Below, piece after piece: positions 1 to 9,858 of a DNA stretch of 64,000 bases. Source of the DNA: Escarpia spicata (taxonomy: Eukaryota > Annelida > Polychaeta > Sabellida > Siboglinidae); contig CAXEFP010000908.1 of the NCBI GenBank assembly GCA_963995525.1, forward strand, positions 248,001 through 312,000, given 5' to 3'. The notes under the pieces are model-generated. The model did no database searches. It saw nothing but the letters and a program-made list of their open reading frames with translations, and had not been told where the DNA came from. A program made the translations under genes and the position numbers. Each line of letters begins with the position of its first letter. The stretch's first letter is position 1.

Positions 1-245
1 CACAGCAAAACGGTATTTGTAGTGCACTTTTTTCGGCGGAAGGATCCTTAATGTGGTCTTACCCCAAATAGATGTGTTGCATGTTACAAATCTTCACGAA
101 GGCTAGATTGATAACAAGCTACACACATAAATAGATTAACCCCAAATGGGAATGCATGTTACCGTTTTATCCCCGTCACGTAAGTTACAAGAACATATTA
201 CGTAAGTTATAGGTGTGAAAACTCATCCCCATTTGATGTTTTATC
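1..245 (+). repeat. Partial satellite monomer at left edge
   Basis: This is the last 245 bases of a monomer whose start lies outside the window. It is a beta-N type with the rare alleles gatgtgttgc, gataacaag and aaatagatt. The same alleles recur in the monomers at 14590 and 19154. They also occur at 27303 and 29911, which carry an extra change (aaatcctcac). So this edge belongs to the same variant lineage as the 14-monomer duplication. Confidence 0.95.
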
Positions 246-1237
246 TTGTCTAAAGCAGCAGTACATTCAGTACTCACGAGACAAACATGTCCCATGTCAA
301 AATGTTCGAAAAAAATTAATGCATATCACAGCAAAACGGTATTTGTAATGCACTTTTTTCGGCGGAAGGATCCTTACTGTGGTCTTACCCCAAATAGATG
401 TTTTGCATGTTACAAATCTTCACGAAGGCTAGATTGATATCAAGCTACACACATAACTAGATTAATCACAAATGGGAATGCATGTTACCGTTCTATCTCC
501 GTCACGTAAGTTACAAGAACATATTACGTAAGTTATAGGTGTGAAAACTAATCCCCATTTGAAGTTTTTTCTTATCTAAAGCAGCAGTACATTCAGTACT
601 CACGAGACAAACATGTCCCATGTCAAAGTGTTCGAAAAAAATTAATGCATATCACAGCAAAACGGTATTTGTAGTGCACTTTTTTCGGCGGAAGGATCCT
701 TAATGTGGTCTTATCCCAAATAGATGATTTGCATGTTACAAATCTTCACGAAGGCTAGATTGATATCAAGCTACACACATAACTAGATTAACCCCAAATG
801 GGAATGCATGTTACCGTTTTATCCCCGTCACGTAAGTTACAAGAACATATTACGTAAGTTATAGGTGTGAAAACTCATCCCCATTTGAAGTTTTTTCTTG
901 TCTAAAGCAGCAGTACCTTCAGTACTCACGAGACAAACATGTCCCATATCAAAGTGTTCGAAACAAATTAATGCATATCACAGCAAAACGGTATTTGTAA
1001 TGCACTTTTTTCGGCGGAAGGATATTTAATGTGGTCTTACCCCAAATAGATGTTTTGCATGTTACAAATCTTCACGAAGGCTAGACTGATATCAAGCTAC
1101 ACACATAACTAGATTAACCCCAAATGGGAATGCATGTTACCGTTTTATCCCCGTCACGTAAGTTACAAGAACATATTACGTAAGTTATAGGTGTGAAAAC
1201 TCATCCCCATTTGATGTTTTATCTTGTCTAAAGCAGC

Positions 1238-1252
1238 AGTACATTCAGTACT
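1238..1252. repeat. Short dyad AGTAC-attca-GTACT
   Basis: Five-base arms surround a five-base spacer near the monomer start. The spacer is attca in alpha and beta monomers and cttca in gamma monomers, so the arms stay intact while the loop varies. Late alpha monomers (from 32193 on) read gcaatacattc, which changes the left arm from AGTAC to AATAC. No function can be assigned. Confidence 0.6.
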
Positions 1253-1263
1253 CACGAGACAAA

Positions 1264-1277
1264 CATGTCCCATGTCA
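1264..1277 (+). repeat. Tandem 7-mer CATGTCC/CATGTCA
   Basis: Two adjacent seven-base copies match at six of seven positions. In gamma monomers the second copy reads catatca, or catataa in the monomers at 3832, 5788, 7744 and 9700. The monomers at 14590, 17524, 19154, 27303 and 29911 instead change the first copy to catatcc or tatatcc. This small doublet is one of the best places to tell monomer types apart. Confidence 0.6.
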
Positions 1278-1324
1278 AAATGTTCGAAAAAAATTAATGC
1301 ATATCACAGCAAAACGGTATTTGT

Positions 1325-1332
1325 AGTGCACT
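1325..1332. other. 8-bp palindrome AGTGCACT
   Basis: A perfect palindrome in monomers with the gtagtg allele. It is broken in those with gtaatg (for example 3180 and 4484) or gtattg (13938, 18502, 22740 and 24695). It runs directly into a T6 tract followed by cggcgg, the most GC-rich spot of the monomer. Confidence 0.6.
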
Positions 1333-1343
1333 TTTTTCGGCGG

Positions 1344-1353
1344 AAGGATCCTT
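1344..1353. other. 10-bp palindrome AAGGATCCTT with BamHI site
   Basis: A perfect ten-base palindrome that includes GGATCC. It is present in monomers reading ggatccttaatg or ggatccttactg. It is lost in those reading ggatcttt, ggatattt, ggattctt (28281, 30889) or ggatcatt (46537). A BamHI digest of such an array would give a ladder of 326-bp multiples whose pattern reports the higher-order structure. Confidence 0.8.
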
Positions 1354-1382
1354 ACTGTGGTCTTACCCCAAATAGATGTTTT

Positions 1383-1466
1383 GCATGTTACAAATCTTCA
1401 CGAAGGCTAGATTGATATCAAGCTACACACATAACTAGATTAACCCCAAATGGGAATGCATGTTAC
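1383..1466 (+). repeat. Internal direct repeat GCATGTTAC, 75 bp apart
   Basis: GCATGTTAC occurs at 1383-1391 and again at 1458-1466 within the monomer. Each copy is followed within about 25 bases by a TCACG-containing segment (tcttcacgaag and ccgtcacgtaag). This may be the trace of an old duplication inside the ancestral unit, but the sequence between the copies has no clear similarity, so chance remains possible. Confidence 0.4.
1396..1405. other. Short dyad CTTC-AC-GAAG
   Basis: Four-base arms around a two-base centre. It is among the least variable points of the monomer. The exceptions I saw are aaatcctcac at 27303 and 29911, aactcttcac at 50123 and aaattttcac at 39691. Confidence 0.5.
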
Positions 1467-1539
1467 CGTTTTATCCCCGTCACGTAAGTTACAAGAACAT
1501 ATTACGTAAGTTATAGGTGTGAAAACTCATCCCCATTTG
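1447..1539. repeat. Inverted repeat, 12-bp arms, 69-bp spacer
   Basis: The left arm CAAATGGGAATG (1447-1458) and right arm CATCCCCATTTG (1528-1539) are reverse complements at 11 of 12 positions. The spacer holds both ACGTAAGTTA copies. In T-type monomers the right arm begins taatcccc, which drops the match to 10 of 12. The right arm ends next to the variable gaagtttttt or gatgttttat tail. The arms recur in every monomer, so cruciform or folded-transcript formation is conceivable but not shown. Confidence 0.6.
1482..1513 (+). repeat. Direct repeat ACGTAAGTTA at 22-bp offset
   Basis: Two perfect ten-base copies at 1482-1491 and 1504-1513 start 22 bases apart, about two helical turns. The second sits inside the perfect palindrome TTACGTAA (1502-1509). 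That palindrome matches the TTAYGTAA type of site bound by some bZIP factors in animals, which is family knowledge and not evidence of binding. Almost all monomers keep both copies. Exceptions are 23392 (first copy altered by the deletion), 40343 (second copy acgtcagtta) and 53383 (first copy acggtagtta). Confidence 0.6.
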
Positions 1540-2853
1540 AAGTTTTTTCTTGTCTAAAGCAGCAGTACCTTCAGTACTCACGAGACAAACATGTCCCATA
1601 TCAAAGTGTTCGAAAAAAATTAATGCATATCACAGCAAAACGGTATTTGTAGTGCACTTTTTTCGGCGGAAGGATCTTTAATGTGGTCTTACCCCAAATA
1701 GATGTTATGCATGTTACAAATCTTCACGAAGGCTAGATTGATATCAAGCTACACACATAACTAGATTAATCACAAATGGGAATGCATGTTACCGTTCTAT
1801 CTCCGTCACGTAAGTTACAAGAACATATTACGTAAGTTATAGGTGTGAAAACTAATCCCCATTTGAAGTTTTTTCTTATCTAAAGCAGCAGTACATTCAG
1901 TACTCACGAGACAAACATGTCCCATGTCAAAGTGTTCGAAAAAAATTAATGCATATCACAGCAAAACGGTATTTGTAGTGCACTTTTTTCGGCGGAAGGA
2001 TCCTTAATGTGGTCTTATCCCAAATAGATGATTTGCATGTTACAAATCTTCACGAAGGCTAGATTGATATCAAGCTACACACATAACTAGATTAACCCCA
2101 AATGGGAATGCATGTTACCGTTTTATCCCCGTCACGTAAGTTACAAGAACATATTACGTAAGTTATAGGTATGAAAACTCATCCCCATTTGAAGTTTTTT
2201 CTTGTCTAAAGCAGCAGTACCTTCAGTACTCACGAGATAAACATGTCCCATATAAAAGTGTTCGAAAAAAATTAATGCATATCACAGCAAAACGGTATTT
2301 GTAGTGCACTTTTTTCGGCGGAAGGATCTTTAATGTGGTCTTACCCCAAATAGATGTTATGCATGTTACAAATCTTCACGAAGGCTAGATTGATATCAAG
2401 CTACACACATAACTAGATTAATCACAAATGGGAATGCATGTTACCGTTCTATCTCCGTCACGTAAGTTACAAGAACATATTACGTAAGTTATAGGTGTGA
2501 AAACTAATCCCCATTTGAAGTTTTTTCTTATCTAAAGCAGCAGTACATTCAGTACTCACGAGACAAACATGTCCCATGTCAAAGTGTTCGAAAAAAATTA
2601 ATGCATATCACAGCAAAACGGTATTTGTAGTGCACTTTTTTCGGCGGAAGGATCCTTAATGTGGTCTTATCCCAAATAGATGATTTGCATGTTACAAATC
2701 TTCACGAAGGCTAGATTGATATCAAGCTACACACATAACTAGATTAACCCCAAATGGGAATGCATGTTACCGTTTTATCCCCGTCACGTAAGTTACAAGA
2801 ACATATTACGTAAGTTATAGGTGTGAAAACTCATCCCCATTTGAAGTTTTTTC

Positions 2854-3179
2854 TTGTCTAAAGCAGCAGTACCTTCAGTACTCACGAGACAAACATGTCC
2901 CATATCAAAGTGTTCGAAACAAATTAATGCATATCACAGCAAAACGGTATTTGTAGTGCACTTTTTTCGGCGGAAGGATCCTTACTGTGGTCTTACCCCA
3001 AATAGATGTTTTGCATGTTACAAATCTTCACGAAGGCTAGATTGATATCAAGCTACACACATAACTAGATTAACCCCAAATGGGAATGCATGTTACCGTT
3101 TTATCCCCGTCACGTAAGTTACAAGAACATATTACGTAAGTTATAGGTGTGAAAACTCATCCCCATTTGAAGTTTTTTC
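2854..3179 (+). repeat. Chimeric monomer (gamma head, beta tail)
   Basis: The first part matches the HOR-A monomer at 4484: accttc, catatc and the gaaaCaaatt allele at 2920. From 2956 on (gtagtg, then ggatccttactg) it matches the next monomer at 4810. The switch lies between 2920 and 2956. It replaces two monomers with one, so the local unit has five monomers and not six. This is what an unequal crossover or gene-conversion event within a monomer leaves behind. Confidence 0.75.
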
Positions 3180-3505
3180 TTGTCTAAAGCAGCAGTACCT
3201 TCAGTACTCACGAGACAAACATGTCCCATATCAAAGTGTTCGAAAAAAATTAATGCATATCACAGCAAAACGGTATTTGTAATGCACTTTTTTCGGCGGA
3301 AGGATCCTTACTGTGGTCTTACCCCAAATAGATGTTTTGCATGTTACAAATCTTCACGAAGGCTAGATTGATATCAAGCTACACACATAACTAGATTAAT
3401 CACAAATGGGAATGCATGTTACCGTTCTATCTCCGTCACGTAAGTTACAAGAACATATTACGTAAGTTATAGGTGTGAAAACTAATCCCCATTTGATGTT
3501 TTATC
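3180..3505 (+). repeat. HOR-A monomer 1 (gamma-T)
   Basis: Diagnostic alleles are accttc, catatcaaagtg, gtaatg, ggatccttactg, attaatcac and ttctatctcc, ending in gatgttttat. It is unusual in joining a gamma head to the ttactg allele that otherwise marks beta monomers. Equivalent copies start at 5136, 7092 and 9048. Confidence 0.85.
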
Positions 3506-3831
3506 TTGTCTAAAGCAGCAGTACATTCAGTACTCACAAGACAAACATGTCCCATGTCAAAATGTTCGAAAAAAATTAATGCATATCACAGCAAAACGGT
3601 ATTTGTAGTGCACTTTTTTCGGCGGAAGGATCCTTAATGTGGTCTTACCCCAAATAGATGTTTTGCATGTTACAAATCTTCACGAAGGCTAGATTGATAT
3701 CAAGCTACACACATAACTAGATTAACCCCAAATGGGAATGCATGTTACCGTTTTATCCCCGTCACGTAAGTTACAAGAACATATTACGTAAGTTATAGGT
3801 ATGAAAACTCATCCCCATTTGAAGTTTTTTC
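3506..3831 (+). repeat. HOR-A monomer 2 (beta-N, cacaag allele)
   Basis: Diagnostic alleles are acattc, tcacaagac in place of tcacgagac, ggatccttaatg, attaacccc and ggtatg. Copies start at 5462, 7418 and 9374. The cacaag allele also occurs at 15242 and 19806, then not until 57621, 58599 and 63163. Confidence 0.85.
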
Positions 3832-4157
3832 TTGTCTAAAGCAGCAGTACCTTCAGTACTCACGAGACAAACATGTCCCATATAAAAGTGTTCGAAAAAA
3901 ATTAATGCATATCACAGCAAAACGGTATTTGTAGTGCACTTTTTTCGGCGGAAGGATCTTTAATGTGGTCTTACCCCAAATAGATGTTATGCATGTTACA
4001 AATCTTCACGAAGGCTAGATTGATATCAAGCTACACACATAACTAGATTAATCACAAATGGGAATGCATGTTACCGTTCTATCTCCGTCACGTAAGTTAC
4101 AAGAACATATTACGTAAGTTATAGGTGTGAAAACTAATCCCCATTTGAAGTTTTTTC
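3832..4157 (+). repeat. HOR-A monomer 3 (gamma-T, catataaaag allele)
   Basis: Diagnostic alleles are accttc, catataaaag, gtagtg, ggatctttaatg, gatgttatgc, attaatcac and actaatc. The BamHI site is lost. Copies start at 5788, 7744 and 9700. The same type occurs at 2202, 11656, 15568, 20132, 23392 and 25347. Confidence 0.85.
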
Positions 4158-4483
4158 TTATCTAAAGCAGCAGTACATTCAGTACTCACGAGACAAACAT
4201 GTCCCATGTCAAAGTGTTCGAAAAAAATTAATGCATATCACAGCAAAACGGTATTTGTAGTGCACTTTTTTCGGCGGAAGGATCCTTAATGTGGTCTTAT
4301 CCCAAATAGATGATTTGCATGTTACAAATCTTCACGAAGGCTAGATTGATATCAAGCTACACACATAACTAGATTAACCCCAAATGGGAATGCATGTTAC
4401 CGTTTTATCCCCGTCACGTAAGTTACAAGAACATATTACGTAAGTTATAGGTGTGAAAACTCATCCCCATTTGAAGTTTTTTC
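4158..4483 (+). repeat. HOR-A monomer 4 (alpha-N)
   Basis: Diagnostic alleles are the ttatct start, acattc, catgtcaaagtg, ggatccttaatg, cttatccca, gatgatttgc and attaacccc. It carries ATTTGCAT, the reverse complement of the octamer motif ATGCAAAT. Most other monomers read ttttgcat or ttatgcat there. Copies start at 6114, 8070 and 10026. Confidence 0.85.
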
Positions 4484-4809
4484 TTGTCTAAAGCAGCAGT
4501 ACCTTCAGTACTCACGAGACAAACATGTCCCATATCAAAGTGTTCGAAACAAATTAATGCATATCACAGCAAAACGGTATTTGTAATGCACTTTTTTCGG
4601 CGGAAGGATATTTAATGTGGTCTTACCCCAAATAGATGTTTTGCATGTTACAAATCTTCACGAAGGCTAGACTGATATCAAGCTACACACATAACTAGAT
4701 TAACCCCAAATGGGAATGCATGTTACCGTTTTATCCCCGTCACGTAAGTTACAAGAACATATTACGTAAGTTATAGGTGTGAAAACTCATCCCCATTTGA
4801 TGTTTTATC
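4484..4809 (+). repeat. HOR-A monomer 5 (gamma-N, gactg allele)
   Basis: Diagnostic alleles are accttc, catatc, gaaacaaatt, gtaatg, ggatatttaatg and ctagactg, ending in gatgttttat. The gaaac allele completes a nine-base GTTCGANNC string. Copies start at 6440, 8396 and 10352, and the same type occurs at 898, 12308, 16220, 20784 and 25999. Confidence 0.85.
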
Positions 4810-5135
4810 TTGTCTAAAGCAGCAGTACATTCAGTACTCACGAGACAAACATGTCCCATGTCAAAATGTTCGAAAAAAATTAATGCATATCACAGCAAAA
4901 CGGTATTTGTAGTGCACTTTTTTCGGCGGAAGGATCCTTACTGTGGTCTTACCCCAAATAGATGTTTTGCATGTTACAAATCTTCACGAAGGCTAGATTG
5001 ATATCAAGCTACACACATAACTAGATTAACCCCAAATGGGAATGCATGTTACCGTTTTATCCCCGTCACGTAAGTTACAAGAACATATTACGTAAGTTAT
5101 AGGTGTGAAAACTCATCCCCATTTGAAGTTTTATC
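4810..5135 (+). repeat. HOR-A monomer 6 (beta-N, ttactg allele)
   Basis: Diagnostic alleles are acattc, catgtcaaaatg, gtagtg, ggatccttactg, gatgttttgc and attaacccc, ending in gaagttttatc here and gaagttttttc in the other copies (6766, 8722, 10678). The ttactg allele removes an in-frame TAA, so monomers of this type show a 63-codon open frame that others lack. Confidence 0.85.
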
Positions 5136-8100
5136 TTGTCTAAAGCAGCAGTACCTTCAGTACTCACGAGACAAACATGTCCCATATCAAAGTGTTCGAA
5201 AAAAATTAATGCATATCACAGCAAAACGGTATTTGTAATGCACTTTTTTCGGCGGAAGGATCCTTACTGTGGTCTTACCCCAAATAGATGTTTTGCATGT
5301 TACAAATCTTCACGAAGGCTAGATTGATATCAAGCTACACACATAACTAGATTAATCACAAATGGGAATGCATGTTACCGTTCTATCTCCGTCACGTAAG
5401 TTACAAGAACATATTACGTAAGTTATAGGTGTGAAAACTCATCCCCATTTGATGTTTTATCTTGTCTAAAGCAGCAGTACATTCAGTACTCACAAGACAA
5501 ACATGTCCCATGTCAAAATGTTCGAAAAAAATTAATGCATATCACAGCAAAACGGTATTTGTAGTGCACTTTTTTCGGCGGAAGGATCCTTAATGTGGTC
5601 TTACCCCAAATAGATGTTTTGCATGTTACAAATCTTCACGAAGGCTAGATTGATATCAAGCTACACACATAACTAGATTAACCCCAAATGGGAATGCATG
5701 TTACCGTTTTATCCCCGTCACGTAAGTTACAAGAACATATTACGTAAGTTATAGGTATGAAAACTCATCCCCATTTGAAGTTTTTTCTTGTCTAAAGCAG
5801 CAGTACCTTCAGTACTCACGAGACAAACATGTCCCATATAAAAGTGTTCGAAAAAAATTAATGCATATCACAGCAAAACGGTATTTGTAGTGCACTTTTT
5901 TCGGCGGAAGGATCTTTAATGTGGTCTTACCCCAAATAGATGTTATGCATGTTACAAATCTTCACGAAGGCTAGATTGATATCAAGCTACACACATAACT
6001 AGATTAATCACAAATGGGAATGCATGTTACCGTTCTATCTCCGTCACGTAAGTTACAAGAACATATTACGTAAGTTATAGGTGTGAAAACTAATCCCCAT
6101 TTGAAGTTTTTTCTTATCTAAAGCAGCAGTACATTCAGTACTCACGAGACAAACATGTCCCATGTCAAAGTGTTCGAAAAAAATTAATGCATATCACAGC
6201 AAAACGGTATTTGTAGTGCACTTTTTTCGGCGGAAGGATCCTTAATGTGGTCTTATCCCAAATAGATGATTTGCATGTTACAAATCTTCACGAAGGCTAG
6301 ATTGATATCAAGCTACACACATAACTAGATTAACCCCAAATGGGAATGCATGTTACCGTTTTATCCCCGTCACGTAAGTTACAAGAACATATTACGTAAG
6401 TTATAGGTGTGAAAACTCATCCCCATTTGAAGTTTTTTCTTGTCTAAAGCAGCAGTACCTTCAGTACTCACGAGACAAACATGTCCCATATCAAAGTGTT
6501 CGAAACAAATTAATGCATATCACAGCAAAACGGTATTTGTAATGCACTTTTTTCGGCGGAAGGATATTTAATGTGGTCTTACCCCAAATAGATGTTTTGC
6601 ATGTTACAAATCTTCACGAAGGCTAGACTGATATCAAGCTACACACATAACTAGATTAACCCCAAATGGGAATGCATGTTACCGTTTTATCCCCGTCACG
6701 TAAGTTACAAGAACATATTACGTAAGTTATAGGTGTGAAAACTCATCCCCATTTGATGTTTTATCTTGTCTAAAGCAGCAGTACATTCAGTACTCACGAG
6801 ACAAACATGTCCCATGTCAAAATGTTCGAAAAAAATTAATGCATATCACAGCAAAACGGTATTTGTAGTGCACTTTTTTCGGCGGAAGGATCCTTACTGT
6901 GGTCTTACCCCAAATAGATGTTTTGCATGTTACAAATCTTCACGAAGGCTAGATTGATATCAAGCTACACACATAACTAGATTAACCCCAAATGGGAATG
7001 CATGTTACCGTTTTATCCCCGTCACGTAAGTTACAAGAACATATTACGTAAGTTATAGGTGTGAAAACTCATCCCCATTTGAAGTTTTTTCTTGTCTAAA
7101 GCAGCAGTACCTTCAGTACTCACGAGACAAACATGTCCCATATCAAAGTGTTCGAAAAAAATTAATGCATATCACAGCAAAACGGTATTTGTAATGCACT
7201 TTTTTCGGCGGAAGGATCCTTACTGTGGTCTTACCCCAAATAGATGTTTTGCATGTTACAAATCTTCACGAAGGCTAGATTGATATCAAGCTACACACAT
7301 AACTAGATTAATCACAAATGGGAATGCATGTTACCGTTCTATCTCCGTCACGTAAGTTACAAGAACATATTACGTAAGTTATAGGTGTGAAAACTCATAC
7401 CCATTTGATGTTTTATCTTGTCTAAAGCAGCAGTACATTCAGTACTCACAAGACAAACATGTCCCATGTCAAAATGTTCGAAAAAAATTAATGCATATCA
7501 CAGCAAAACGGTATTTGTAGTGCACTTTTTTCGGCGGAAGGATCCTTAATGTGGTCTTACCCCAAATAGATGTTTTGCATGTTACAAATCTTCACGAAGG
7601 CTAGATTGATATCAAGCTACACACATAACTAGATTAACCCCAAATGGGAATGCATGTTACCGTTTTATCCCCGTCACGTAAGTTACAAGAACATATTACG
7701 TAAGTTATAGGTATGAAAACTCATCCCCATTTGAAGTTTTTTCTTGTCTAAAGCAGCAGTACCTTCAGTACTCACGAGACAAACATGTCCCATATAAAAG
7801 TGTTCGAAAAAAATTAATGCATATCACAGCAAAACGGTATTTGTAGTGCACTTTTTTCGGCGGAAGGATCTTTAATGTGGTCTTACCCCAAATAGATGTT
7901 ATGCATGTTACAAATCTTCACGAAGGCTAGATTGATATCAAGCTACACACATAACTAGATTAATCACAAATGGGAATGCATGTTACCGTTCTATCTCCGT
8001 CACGTAAGTTACAAGAACATATTACGTAAGTTATAGGTGTGAAAACTAATCCCCATTTGAAGTTTTTTCTTATCTAAAGCAGCAGTACATTCAGTACTCA

Positions 8101-9858
8101 CGAGACAAACATGTCCCATGTCAAAGTGTTCGAAAAAAATTAATGCATATCACAGCAAAACGGTATTTGTAGTGCACTTTTTTCGGCGGAAGGATCCTTA
8201 ATGTGGTCTTATCCCAAATAGATGATTTGCATGTTACAAATCTTCACGAAGGCTAGATTGATATCAAGCTACACACATAACTAGATTAACCCCAAATGGG
8301 AATGCATGTTACCGTTTTATCCCCGTCACGTAAGTTACAAGAACATATTACGTAAGTTATAGGTGTGAAAACTCATCCCCATTTGAAGTTTTTTCTTGTC
8401 TAAAGCAGCAGTACCTTCAGTACTCACGAGACAAACATGTCCCATATCAAAGTGTTCGAAACAAATTAATGCATATCACAGCAAAACGGTATTTGTAATG
8501 CACTTTTTTCGGCGGAAGGATATTTAATGTGGTCTTACCCCAAATAGATGTTTTGCATGTTACAAATCTTCACGAAGGCTAGACTGATATCAAGCTACAC
8601 ACATAACTAGATTAACCCCAAATGGGAATGCATGTTACCGTTTTATCCCCGTCACGTAAGTTACAAGAACATATTACGTAAGTTATAGGTGTGAAAACTC
8701 ATCCCCATTTGATGTTTTATCTTGTCTAAAGCAGCAGTACATTCAGTACTCACGAGACAAACATGTCCCATGTCAAAATGTTCGAAAAAAATTAATGCAT
8801 ATCACAGCAAAACGGTATTTGTAGTGCACTTTTTTCGGCGGAAGGATCCTTACTGTGGTCTTACCCCAAATAGATGTTTTGCATGTTACAAATCTTCACG
8901 AAGGCTAGATTGATATCAAGCTACACACATAACTAGATTAACCCCAAATGGGAATGCATGTTACCGTTTTATCCCCGTCACGTAAGTTACAAGAACATAT
9001 TACGTAAGTTATAGGTGTGAAAACTCATCCCCATTTGAAGTTTTTTCTTGTCTAAAGCAGCAGTACCTTCAGTACTCACGAGACAAACATGTCCCATATC
9101 AAAGTGTTCGAAAAAAATTAATGCATATCACAGCAAAACGGTATTTGTAATGCACTTTTTTCGGCGGAAGGATCCTTACTGTGGTCTTACCCCAAATAGA
9201 TGTTTTGCATGTTACAAATCTTCACGAAGGCTAGATTGATATCAAGCTACACACATAACTAGATTAATCACAAATGGGAATGCATGTTACCGTTCTATCT
9301 CCGTCACGTAAGTTACAAGAACATATTACGTAAGTTATAGGTGTGAAAACTCATCCCCATTTGATGTTTTATCTTGTCTAAAGCAGCAGTACATTCAGTA
9401 CTCACAAGACAAACATGTCCCATGTCAAAATGTTCGAAAAAAATTAATGCATATCACAGCAAAACGGTATTTGTAGTGCACTTTTTTCGGCGGAAGGATC
9501 CTTAATGTGGTCTTACCCCAAATAGATGTTTTGCATGTTACAAATCTTCACGAAGGCTAGATTGATATCAAGCTACACACATAACTAGATTAACCCCAAA
9601 TGGGAATGCATGTTACCGTTTTATCCCCGTCACGTAAGTTACAAGAACATATTACGTAAGTTATAGGTATGAAAACTCATCCCCATTTGAAGTTTTTTCT
9701 TGTCTAAAGCAGCAGTACCTTCAGTACTCACGAGACAAACATGTCCCATATAAAAGTGTTCGAAAAAAATTAATGCATATCACAGCAAAACGGTATTTGT
9801 AGTGCACTTTTTTCGGCGGAAGGATCTTTAATGTGGTCTTACCCCAAATAGATGTTAT

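Larger units (their letters stand above)
1224..1549 (+). repeat. Reference satellite monomer (beta-N type), 326 bp
   Basis: I use this complete monomer as the reference for internal positions, counting from the TTG at 1224. In order it carries an AGTAC/GTACT dyad (15-29), a doubled CATGTC (41-54), an A7 tract (64-70), the palindrome AGTGCACT (102-109), a T6 tract (109-114) and the palindrome AAGGATCCTT with a BamHI site (121-130). Then come CTTCACGAAG (173-182), one arm of an inverted repeat (224-235), two copies of ACGTAAGTTA (259-268 and 281-290), the other arm (305-316) and a second T6 tract (320-325). Hand count: 67 C, 56 G, 10 CpG, 37.7% G+C. The length is 326, so the reading frame shifts at each monomer boundary. 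Confidence 0.95.
405..2955 (+). repeat. Mixed monomer block, left copy of a 2.55-kb repeat
   Basis: Monomers at 572, 898, 1224, 1550, 1876, 2202 and 2528 follow the order alpha-N, gamma-N, beta-N, gamma-T, alpha-N, gamma-T, alpha-N. The same order with the same rare alleles is found 9454 bases (29 monomers) later at about 9859-12409. Shared alleles are gactg at 898/10352, ggtatg at the end of 1876/11330, and catataaaag at 2202/11656. The two copies flank the 6-monomer domain, with overlap at its right end. A private change is gagataaac near 2236. Confidence 0.75.

Noticed and set aside
1334..1350. CENP-B box around ttcggcggaagg or ttcgaaaaaaatt
   Set aside because: Each keeps the TTCG and one following A of the consensus but lacks the CGGG end, so the essential positions are not met.
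1480..1488. Yeast-type CDEI element at gtcacgta
   Set aside because: Seven of eight positions fit, but there is no CDEII/CDEIII context, and a large tandem satellite does not fit a point centromere.
1224..1549. Monomer as a doubled 163-bp ancestral repeat
   Set aside because: The halves do not align; only short words such as GCATGTTAC recur, and at 75 and not 163 bases.
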